DNA of 22,810 nt from NCBI GenBank assembly GCA_030037185.1, contig JASHRR010000165.1, positions 1 through 22,810 of the forward strand, in the 5' to 3' direction. Below are positions 16,318 to 22,810 of this stretch, one piece after another. The notes under the pieces were generated by a model. It ran no database searches and was not told the origin of the DNA. It worked only from the letters and a program-made list of their open reading frames with translations. The first letter of the stretch is position 1. Each line of letters opens with the position of its first letter. A program made the position numbers and the translations under genes. This DNA is from Xanthobacteraceae bacterium. GTDB lineage: Bacteria; Pseudomonadota; Alphaproteobacteria; Rhizobiales; Xanthobacteraceae.

Positions 16318-17462
16318 CGCTATGAGATGGTGGGCCTGGAGGAGGTGAGCGCCGCACTCGACCGGGTTAGCGGCGTCAAGATTTTGATTCTCGACGCTTG
16401 CCGCAATAATCCGTTGGTCGATCGGCTGCAGAGGACGATTGGCGGCGCCCCGCGTTCCGTCGCTACGACACGCGGCCTTGCGCGCATCGACAAGACCCAG
16501 GGGATGGTGATTGCCTACGCAACCACGGCCGATGCGGTGGCCGACGACGGAAAAGGCCGCAACAGCCCGTTCACGGGAGCCTTGTTGAAGTGGCTCAAGG
16601 AGCCGGGGCTCGAAATCGCGACCCTGCTCCGCCGCGTCACCGCCGACGTCAATGCCGAAACCGGCGGCCGCCAGCGTCCCGAAACCACGATCTCCCTGCT
16701 CTCGGACTATTACCTCAACCAAAGGGACCGCATCGCCTGGGAGCGCATCAACCAGGACGATGTTGTGGCGTTACGCGATTTCCTAGGCAAGTATCCCTCT
16801 TCGCCTGTGCAATCTTAGCCCGCAATCGGCTGGACGAGCTGGAGCGCCTCGCGCGGGAACGTGAAGAGGCGAAACAGAGAGAGGCGGAGCAGAAGCGCCA
16901 GGAAGAGCTCAAGCGGCTCGCCGAAGAGCAAAAGCGCCTCACCGAAGAGCAGAAGCGGCAGGACGAGCAGAAGCGCCTCGCCGAAGAGCAGAAGCGGCAG
17001 GACGAGCCGAAGCGCCTGGCCGCTCTCGAGGCGGATGCTCTGGAGACGAAAGGACCGCCTGCTTTAGCGACCTCTCCTGGTCTGACGACCTCGCCTCAGC
17101 TTACGAACGCAAATCTGCGCGAGCAGATCCGCCGAGCCCAAGCCGAGCTGAAGCGGCTCGGCTGCCTTGATGGCAAGATGGATACCGACAAGGCTATCAA
17201 AGCCTTCTTGAAGCACAGCCACAAACCTGTTGTCGAGATCAACATCACCGACGATTTCATTGCCGACCTTGAGCGGCAACCCAATGATATTTGCCCGCCG
17301 CCGCGCAAGAAGTCGCCGATGGTTGCGAAACGCCCGTCCACGCCCAACAAAGACACGGCAGCCGTCTCGCCTCCGCGCGAACTGACGCCGGTCGAGGCGC
17401 CTCAGGCGCGGGCTCTTCCCCAGCCCGTTCGCCAGGGAGCGGCCCTCGGCACCGGTTTCTGA
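16318..17462 (+). pseudogene. Caspase-like (peptidase C14) protein, N-truncated and frameshifted
   Basis: The sequence enters a bacterial caspase-like domain midway: MVGLEEVSAALDRVSGVKIL, then LILDACRNNP with the catalytic Cys. Conserved downstream elements follow: RGLARIDKTQGMVIAYATT, the GRNSPFTGALLKWL segment and YYLNQRD. The preceding half with the catalytic His (usually in a Y-GHG motif) is absent; sequence before 16318 does not match. Near 16798 the frame slips after FLGKYPSS and continues as ARNRLDELERLAREREEAKQ, a strongly charged coiled coil with repeated EEQKRQ units. A small C-terminal domain follows (NLREQIRRAQAELKRLGCLD, then INITDDFIADLE), of the sort that ends Bradyrhizobium caspase-family proteins, resembling peptidoglycan-binding repeats. 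Intact relatives are exported or membrane-associated proteins of unclear role. With no His, no start and a frameshift, this copy cannot make an active protease. Confidence 0.82.
16941..17018. repeat. Two 39-bp tandem repeats coding for coiled coil
   Basis: A 39-bp unit starting CCGAAGAGCAGAAGCGGCAG is present twice with two or three differences, and a partial, more diverged copy precedes it. It encodes the EEQKRQDEQKRLA coiled-coil period. Confidence 0.75.
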
Positions 17463-17679
17463 CACATAGCCGTGCCCGGGGAGCGGTGAGCGCTCCAACC
17501 TCGTCTGTACAAAAGCGCAGCTGCGCGTTCGGGCGCCCGAGCCGCAGCGTCCATGAACGGCGAAGCGAGCCGCCCAGAGGCAGCCGACTCACGTTATGGT
17601 GCACGAAATTTAGAACGTGCCGGAGCGACGGACTTGCAATGCACGCGGCACTTCTTTGCGGTGATGGACCGGTCCAGCC

Positions 17680-17910
17680 ATGACGATTGACACCGACCGA
17701 ATCGATGACTGCGTACTCGCGCTGCTTCTGCTGGGTCGGCATGATGGCCAGCGCGTCTGGAAGTCATTCGACTGGGATGCGATGGATCGGCTGCACAAGA
17801 AGGGCTTGATCTCAGACCCTGTCGGGCGCGCCAAATCGGTCATCTTGACACACGAAGGGCTGGAGAGAGCGGAGCAACTGTTCGAGGAATTATTCACGAA
17901 AAAATCATGA
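17680..17910 (+). CDS. DUF6429-family small protein
   Basis: This 76-residue protein matches, in length and sequence, what I recall as the DUF6429 family: MTIDTDRIDDCVLALLLLG, then HDGQRVWKSFDWDAMDRLH, KKGLISDPVGRAKSV and a C-terminal helical stretch (THEGLERAEQLFEELF). The fold suggested is a small helical, winged-helix-like domain; no function is established that I know of. The ATG has no good Shine-Dalgarno. A small frameshifted ORF with a strong ribosome-binding site follows 20 bp later. Genes of this type are common in rhizobial accessory regions. The gene appears intact. Confidence 0.82.
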   Translation: MTIDTDRIDDCVLALLLLGRHDGQRVWKSFDWDAMDRLHKKGLISDPVGRAKSVILTHEGLERAEQLFEELFTKKS

Positions 17911-17930
17911 GCAGGAGGGAGGATGCGCAA

Positions 17931-18204
17931 ATGACTTGCAGCAAGATGACCGCGGCTCGAAAAACAAAAGAAGCGGGATGCGCAACGCATCTCGAAAGAG
18001 ACAATTCGTGCGCTCGGCGCCGCCGAATCGATTGCACGGGACCGGAGCTATGTTGACGACGGGGCTGTCTTCGATCTGGGTCTGGGTGGCGACCAATTGA
18101 CGTGCGTTTTGCCGAAGCAGCTCCTCCCACTATCGTCTGCCGATCACAAAAGATGTCATCCGCCGCGACCTCCAAGCACGTCGCATATGCCCCTACCGCT
18201 GTAG
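17931..18204 (+). pseudogene. Small ORF broken at an A-rich tract
   Basis: A strong Shine-Dalgarno (AGGAGGGAGG, 17913-17922) precedes ATGs at 17923 and 17931. From 17931 the frame reads MTCSKMTAARKTK and then turns to non-protein-like sequence with a stop near 18055. One frame over, starting within the run AAAAACAAAAG (17960-17970), sequence is protein-like: KKRDAQRISKETIRALGAAE, then ARDRSYVDDGAVFDLGLGGD, ending at 18204. One indel in the A-rich tract would join the two into about 90 residues. I do not recognise the family. It lies 20 bp after the DUF6429 gene and was probably co-transcribed with it. Confidence 0.4.
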
Positions 18205-18289
18205 AGCTGCACGACACAACGCCGTTGTCGGTGAGCGGCCGCGCTGCCGGCCCGGCCATGGCGCGGTTGGCAAAGGTCACGCGCGCGGG

Positions 18290-18382
18290 CTTGTCGATCT
18301 TGAAGCCTGCGCCTTCGCTTGGGTGACCTGATGGGCGGTGGTCTGACTCAGGGGTGCTGACGCGGGCATAAAGGACAACCAT
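18290..18382 (-). pseudogene. Serine-recombinase (resolvase) N-terminal remnant
   Basis: An ATG at 18382 with GGAG about 9 nt upstream starts MVVLYARVSTP. The YARVST motif carries the catalytic Ser of serine recombinases. About 12 codons later a frame change is apparent: the neighbouring frame reads TAHQVTQAKAQGFKID, as expected for the next part of a resolvase. After that the sequence no longer resembles the family. The remaining catalytic domain and the DNA-binding domain are absent. Confidence 0.5.
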
Positions 18383-18824
18383 AACAATGGACTCCGTAAC
18401 ATCCACCGCGGGACACAAGTTTGTCCCTTGCGGTCATTTCAGTGCGATGGGGAAGAGCAGGTAGATACCTGCGATGAGCAGCAACGGGGCACTCAATGTG
18501 CCTGGCATGCTACGACGACACCAAGCGGACGTTGAAGTCCTGGTGCGGACTTCTAAACATTCAAGAATAAAATCACATCAACCGCCAGCGGTCATGTTTG
18601 AGAATTCCGGGCTAGGCGGGGGCTAGGCGGGGGCTAGGCGCCGACCTCCGGTTCTGGTTCCCGTCAACGTCATGGCCCGCTCCGGGATTATCGCACGAGC
18701 CAAAGGACTCCGAGAACGTCAGGCGAGGAACGGTGATTGACGGCCGGGACCCGCCACCGAATCTGCCCGGATAGCCGGCTTGAGCTAAGCTTAACGAGGC
18801 GCTTCCTTCATAATAAGGAAATTG
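18383..18824. other. Intergenic debris region
   Basis: No intact gene is recognised. A minus-strand ORF of 24 codons (18434-18508) encodes a hydrophobic C-terminal-like segment (PLLLIAGIYLLFPIALK) that may be the tail of a lost membrane protein. An 11-bp tandem repeat lies at 18611-18640. Confidence 0.4.
18611..18640. repeat. 11-bp GC-rich tandem repeat, 2.7 copies
   Basis: GCTAGGCGGGG is repeated twice exactly, followed by an eight-base partial copy. It lies in non-coding DNA between remnants, and no function is evident. Confidence 0.75.
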
Positions 18825-19160
18825 CCGCCAGGTTTTCGGGCGCTCGCCGAGCTTATGCGCCGCGGCAACACCTCGGATGAAAATCTCTGGCGCGAACCGC
18901 GTCAGCGCCACCGATCTGCCGCCCTATGACGACGTCAAGCCGATAGCGGAGGCGCTGATCGAAGTGGTGCCCGAGCCGATCATGTGGGGCACCGACTCGC
19001 CACATCCATATAAATCCTGGTCAACCCCAATGACGGCGACCTCGTCGACGCCTTCTGCGGCTGGATCCCCGTCAAGGCCGTTCCAGGGTGCTGCGAGTAG
19101 GAGAAACAAGCCGACGGCTTGGCCGGCCCGCCTCGCGCAGACGTAAGCGCGGCAATAGGT
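18825..19160 (+). pseudogene. 3' remnant of an amidohydrolase (Amidohydro_2 type)
   Basis: The fragments read as the last 100 or so residues of a TIM-barrel amidohydrolase. PGFRALAELMRRGN is in one frame; the next frame continues KISGANRVSATDLPPYDDV, then PEPIMWGTDSPHPYK, where the Asp of GTDSPHP is the conserved metal/catalytic Asp. A further shift near 19015 gives LVNPNDGDLVDAFCGWIPVK, and a third near 19090 gives VLRVGETSRRLG, resembling the usual VLVENPARLFG end. The metal-binding N-terminal part is missing. The nearest functional analogues would be 2-pyrone-4,6-dicarboxylate hydrolase-like enzymes. This is clear decay: truncation plus about three frameshifts. Confidence 0.72.
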
Positions 19161-19368
19161 AGGATTAAACAGGTTACGGATGTATGCTTGTAATTTACGC
19201 TGCTCGCGTCTGCTTACGTGCTTTTTTGGTGACAACCTGTTTGATAGGGAGCAACCGAAAAGACATTCCTCAACCGAAATGGCCTAGGTCGGGGGCTGAA
19301 CCATCTCCCATCCCGAAGACCACATTTGCTCTCAAATCGACGCCGCGCTCGCGGCGGCGGGCTGGGTC

Positions 19369-21687
19369 GTGCAACCGCGTGACCAGATGGACCTTCACGC
19401 CGGTCTCGGGATCGCGGTGCGGGGATTCTCGACCGCCGCCGGGCCGGTCGACTACGCGCTCTTCATCGGCGCCGACTTGTGCGGTGCGATCCAAGCCAAG
19501 CCGGGCGACCCCGTGCCAGCGGGATTTGCCGAGCAGACCGCATCAGCAGACGCGCCCCGGCATCCGGTGCAGCGCGAGGTGCGGTTCGCATACACCGCGA
19601 CCGGCAGCGAGACGCTATTTTGTGACGGTGCCGACCCGGCGCCGGGTTGGCGGCACCTGTTCGCCTTTCATCGCCCGCAGACGTTGCAGCGCTGGCTTGC
19701 CGATGACGTCACGATCCGGCGCCAGCTCCGGTCAATGCCGCCGCTCATCACCGAGACCCTGCGCGACTGCCAGATCGATGCGGTGCGGGCGCTCGAAGCC
19801 TCGCTTGCGGCTGATAAGCTCCGCGCCATCATCCAGATGGCAGCCGGTGCCGGCAAGACCTTCACCGCCTGCACGCTCAGCCACCGGCTCTTGGAGTACG
19901 GCAAATTCACTCGCATTCTGTTCCTGGCCGACCGCGCGCACTTGGTGCGGCAGGCCCGCGACGACTTCTTCGCCTACCATCCGCCCGGGGCGGCGCGCTC
20001 GATCACGGAGCTTTTCGACATTCAGACGCTCGGTCCAGGAGGAATCGAGGAGAGCGCGACGATCGTCATTTCGACTATTGAGCGCGTTTACGCCATGCTG
20101 ACCGATCGCGAGTTGTCGGAGGACGAAGAGGAGCGGTCCGCATTCGAAGCCGGCGCCAACGGCGTGGAGCGCGTCGTTTCCTACAATCCGGCGATGCCGA
20201 TCGAGACGTTCGACCTCATCATCATCGACGACTGCCACCCCTCGATCTACCGCACCTCGCGGCGGGTGCTCGCCTATTTCGATGCTTTTATCGTCGGGCT
20301 CACCGCAGCGCGGTCCCCGCAAACGCTCGGTTTTTTCGGCAACAACCTTGTCGCGCAATACCCTGATCGGCGCTCGGTCGCCGACGGCGTCACTGTGGAC
20401 TACGAGGTCTATCGCATTCGCGCGGAGATCGACGCGCAGGACAGCGAGGTGGCGAAGGCGCACGAGGAGCCGATGCGGGACCGCCGCATTTGCGTGGAGG
20501 AGCTGAGCGAGGACTCTGAGGGTGCGGTGGAGCATGAAGCCCGCGCCGTCACGGCGCAAAAGGAGATCAGGACCGTGGTCCAAGCCTTCCGCGACAGCCT
20601 GTTCACCGACCTTTTCCCCGGCCGCGCGGAGGTTCCCAAGACCCTCATCTTCGCCAAGAACGACGACCACGCCGACGACATCGTCGCCATCGTTCGCGAG
20701 GCGTTCGGCGGCGACGACATCGCGGAGAAGATCGCCTATCGCCGACACGGCACCGATCCGGAGCAGCCGATCCGGCGTTTTCGCAACGCCCACAACCCGC
20801 GGATCGCGGTGACGACCGACATGATCGCGACCGGCACCGACCTGCGGCCGCTGGAAGCTCTGATCTTCCTGCGCGACGTCAAATCCGCGCTTTACTTCGA
20901 GCAGATGAAGGGCCGAGGCGCCCGCACGATCAATCCCGCCGCGTTAAAGCAGGTCACGCCCGACGCGGCGGCGAAGACACGCTTCATTGTGATCGACGCC
21001 GTCGGCGTCGCGGAGCGATTCGATAATCACGAGCTACGCCGGCTCCGCAAGGACGCGGAGCGGCAGAGCGAAGTCCGCGTGCACGAAACGGCGATCGATG
21101 CGGTCGTGTCCTATGGCCACCATGATGAGGTCAGCGCCCGCGATGCGGTCGAAAAGTTCGAGACATTTCTTGAGGTGAACAGCGACCGTCTGGCCGCACT
21201 CCAAGTTCTCCACGGCCGCGCCCGGCCGGGACAGACGCTCGATCGCGCCGCGCTCGAAGAGCTGCGCGGGATATTGTGGCGACCGCCATGGCTCCTGGAG
21301 CCCGTGGATATCTGGCGCGCCTATGTGCGGCTCGACGGCGACCGGGTGAAAGGCAACCCGGCCGGTACGTTATCGGACGTCGTCATGCTGCTGCGATACG
21401 GCGTCGGCGCCTCCTCCACGTTGAAGCCCCTGTCCGCCGTCGCCGCGAGCCGGTTCAACCTGTGGCTTCTCCAGCAGGAGAGGGTGGGCCGGGTCTACAC
21501 CGAAGCGCAAAAGGCGTGGCTGCGCGCCATCCGCGACCACATCGCCGCCGACGCCGTGATTGCGCTGCAGGATTTGATGGAAGCGACCGAATTCGTTGCC
21601 CTGGGCCGGCTCGACCGGGCATATGCGCTGTTCGGCGCACAGCTGGAGCCGCTGCTCGAGGAATTGCCGCAGGCTCTGGTGGCGTGA
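19369..21687 (+). CDS. Orphan HsdR-like type I restriction helicase subunit with altered catalytic motifs
   Basis: This 772-residue protein has the EcoEI-type HsdR layout. An N-terminal nuclease-like region runs from D28 to Q42-A-K44, where most relatives have E-A-K. SF2 helicase motifs follow: motif I MAAGAGKT near 157-164, motif II D287-D-C-H290 in place of DECH, motif III TAA at 312-314 in place of TAT, and VTTDMIATGTDLRPLE with YFEQMKGRGAR for motifs V-VI. The C-terminal EcoEI_R_C-type domain (EKFETFLEVNSDRLAALQ to the end) is complete. Frame-consistent, HsdR-like sequence (ICSQIDAALAAAGWVV) extends upstream to about 19300 with no ATG or GTG, so the native start seems lost and GTG 19369 is only the first usable codon. 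Spacing around residues 55-120 is shorter than usual. No hsdM or hsdS is nearby. It could be a decaying enzyme or a nuclease-dead ATPase put to another use. Confidence 0.85.
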   Translation: MQPRDQMDLHAGLGIAVRGFSTAAGPVDYALFIGADLCGAIQAKPGDPVPAGFAEQTASADAPRHPVQREVRFAYTATGSETLFCDGADPAPGWRHLFAFHRPQTLQRWLADDVTIRRQLRSMPPLITETLRDCQIDAVRALEASLAADKLRAIIQMAAGAGKTFTACTLSHRLLEYGKFTRILFLADRAHLVRQARDDFFAYHPPGAARSITELFDIQTLGPGGIEESATIVISTIERVYAMLTDRELSEDEEERSAFEAGANGVERVVSYNPAMPIETFDLIIIDDCHPSIYRTSRRVLAYFDAFIVGLTAARSPQTLGFFGNNLVAQYPDRRSVADGVTVDYEVYRIRAEIDAQDSEVAKAHEEPMRDRRICVEELSEDSEGAVEHEARAVTAQKEIRTVVQAFRDSLFTDLFPGRAEVPKTLIFAKNDDHADDIVAIVREAFGGDDIAEKIAYRRHGTDPEQPIRRFRNAHNPRIAVTTDMIATGTDLRPLEALIFLRDVKSALYFEQMKGRGARTINPAALKQVTPDAAAKTRFIVIDAVGVAERFDNHELRRLRKDAERQSEVRVHETAIDAVVSYGHHDEVSARDAVEKFETFLEVNSDRLAALQVLHGRARPGQTLDRAALEELRGILWRPPWLLEPVDIWRAYVRLDGDRVKGNPAGTLSDVVMLLRYGVGASSTLKPLSAVAASRFNLWLLQQERVGRVYTEAQKAWLRAIRDHIAADAVIALQDLMEATEFVALGRLDRAYALFGAQLEPLLEELPQALVA

Positions 21688-21972
21688 CAGCGTGAACTGC
21701 GGCTTCCACAAAGCGTCGCCAGCGGCTTCAATTCGATCCCGCACGAGCGAGGACGCCTAGGCGCATCGACCACCGCGTGTTAGCATGGGATGGAATTGAA
21801 GGTCGGCATCCCTGTCTCTCGCCGCAACGTCGCCCTTAAAATCGAAACACTTATTTATTCGGGTGGTCAAAAGTCGTTTGCACGACACGCCGCGGGCCGC
21901 GACGCGCCGTGGTAGCAAGCCTTCTGCGCAATGCGGCGCTGACGCAGGAGCGGGCGAGACGCCGGCGCGCCC

Positions 21973-22641
21973 TTACTGCGCGAAGCAGTAGAACAGGCCG
22001 TTGCCGCCGGTAGCGATGAGGTCGGCCTGGCCGCAGGCGCGGGTCATGTGCGCCGCGTTCCAGGAGTGCTGGAATTCGTTGTCGGCGCCGCCGCGGCGGT
22101 CCACATGGCCGACCACGGTCTTGCCGAACTCGCTGCTCGTCCAGTTGTTGCAGGTCAAGTTCATGTTGCCGGGGTACGCCGTACCGTCAGCCTGCGACCC
22201 AGTCATAATGTCGTGATAGTTCGGCGTATAGCCGAAACTGGCAATGCGGGTGCCCCGCTCGGTCAGAGAATTCTCTGAGTTGAGCTTGTTATTGGCGCTG
22301 TGCAGGTCTTCTACGCTGGTCGCGACCACCACGCCTTTGGCGTTCTGCCACGGGCCTTTGCCGATGCGGTCGCGAGCGTTGACGGCCTTGACGGTCGGGG
22401 TCTCAGAGCTGCTGAGATAGGCCCGCCAGGCCTTGTTGCCGGCGCCCACAGCGGCGGCGAGCGTCTGGCAATGGGCGTCGGCGCCCGCGATCCCGCCAAG
22501 ATCGCCGCCCTTGCCCGAACCGACACTGGTGACGAAGAACGTCATGTTCGGCGCCTGCGGCGCCTGTTGCGCCTGTATGCTGCCGGCGGCGCCGACAAGC
22601 AACACGGACGTCAGCAGTGAATAACGCATGGTGTTGTGCAT
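21973..22641 (-). CDS. Secreted lectin-like protein (C-type-lectin/DUF1554-like)
   Basis: This 222-residue protein starts at ATG 22641, with AGGGAGA about 7 nt upstream. A signal peptide ends near SIQAQ (about residue 25). The mature part resembles the secreted lectin-like proteins of rhizobia: MTFFVTSVGSGKGGDLGGIA, then GADAHCQTLAAAVGAGNKAW, RAYLSSS, ARDRIGKGPWQNAKG, HDIMTGSQADGTAYP, CNNWTSS, and the C-terminal ACGQADLIATGGNGLFYCFA. Cys residues in AHCQ, TCNN, RACG and YCFA are placed like the disulfides of C-type-lectin-fold domains (DUF1554 type). The probable location is periplasmic or extracellular; the ligand is unknown. The gene stands alone and is intact. Confidence 0.8.
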   Translation of the reverse strand: MHNTMRYSLLTSVLLVGAAGSIQAQQAPQAPNMTFFVTSVGSGKGGDLGGIAGADAHCQTLAAAVGAGNKAWRAYLSSSETPTVKAVNARDRIGKGPWQNAKGVVVATSVEDLHSANNKLNSENSLTERGTRIASFGYTPNYHDIMTGSQADGTAYPGNMNLTCNNWTSSEFGKTVVGHVDRRGGADNEFQHSWNAAHMTRACGQADLIATGGNGLFYCFAQ

Positions 22642-22810
22642 CGATTTTCTCCCTGAATTTTCGAATTTTTCCGAGCCCGGTCGGCCCGACCGACGGGCGC
22701 GACCCTATCATATTTTACCGGCACGGGGAGGGGAGGGGCGCTGTCAGGCAAGGGAAGCGGGAGGTGTTGTACCTGGGTGCGGCCGCCAGACGGCTTTGCG
22801 ATGGACAAAA
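22642..22810. other. Upstream region of the lectin-like gene
   Basis: This holds the probable promoter of the minus-strand lectin-like gene. An AT-rich patch around 22706-22720 reads TAAAATATGATAG on the minus strand and could supply a -10 element; no matching -35 hexamer is obvious. The window ends here. Confidence 0.3.

Noticed and set aside
15979..16722. 247-codon open frame on the minus strand
   Set aside because: It lies antisense to the caspase-like domain with its DACRNNP motif, overlaps the start of the neighbouring gene and has no family resemblance.
18434..18508. 24-codon hydrophobic ORF on the minus strand
   Set aside because: It may be the tail of a lost membrane protein, but there is no ribosome-binding site or known family, and it is short enough to be chance.
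19732..20793. 353-codon open frame on the minus strand
   Set aside because: It is exactly antisense to the HsdR helicase core, whose motifs are unmistakable; long antisense frames are expected at this GC content.

Overview
The window looks like an accessory stretch of an alphaproteobacterial chromosome, most likely Bradyrhizobium or a close relative (Hyphomicrobiales). The basis is high GC content and a gene set familiar from that group: an orphan tripartite-tricarboxylate (Bug) binding protein, a large porin, a caspase-like protein with a coiled-coil tail, a DUF6429 protein, a secreted lectin-like protein and IS200-type remnants. The assignment rests on recognising protein families by eye, not on a search.

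Layout. 0.7-2.3 kb holds a porin gene broken by three frame changes. 2.7-5.0 kb holds a LysR regulator, divergent from two small overlapping membrane-protein genes, the first of which carries one frameshift. The gap between them contains a perfect 14-bp palindrome. 5.4-6.4 kb is an orphan Bug solute-binding protein. 7.0-9.6 kb holds an MFS transporter and a PstS-like binding protein, 42 bp apart. The transporter carries the residue pattern of the phosphate:H+ symporter (PHS) family, so the two look like a phosphate-uptake pair, and a weak Pho-box-like repeat lies upstream. 9.8-10.6 kb is a secreted-protein gene ruined by about four frameshifts. 11.3-11.9 kb encodes an unrecognised protein built from four zinc-ribbon-like units. 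12.57-13.12 kb is a dead IS200-like element with both hairpin ends. 13.3-14.5 kb is a secreted alpha/beta hydrolase.

15.0-16.0 kb is a single-pass membrane protein with five copies of a seven-residue proline-rich repeat. It is divergent from a caspase-like gene at 16.3-17.5 kb that has lost its front half, including the catalytic His, and is frameshifted before its coiled coil. 17.7-19.2 kb is a debris field: a DUF6429 gene, a frameshifted small ORF, a serine-recombinase N-terminal scrap and the 3' end of an amidohydrolase. 19.3-21.7 kb is a long orphan HsdR-like type I restriction helicase, with no hsdM or hsdS in the window and with changes at the nuclease and DEAD-box positions. 22.0-22.6 kb is a secreted lectin-like protein.

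Overall theme: intact transport, regulatory and secreted-protein genes are interspersed with at least seven decayed genes. Long uninterrupted frames (500-772 codons) lie next to genes with several indels each, which favours real gene decay in a mobile or relaxed-selection region over uniform sequencing error, although error cannot be excluded. No complete, clearly new multi-gene system is visible. The best candidates for follow-up are the PHS/PstS pair, the altered orphan HsdR, the four-ribbon zinc protein and the LysR/membrane-protein pair.
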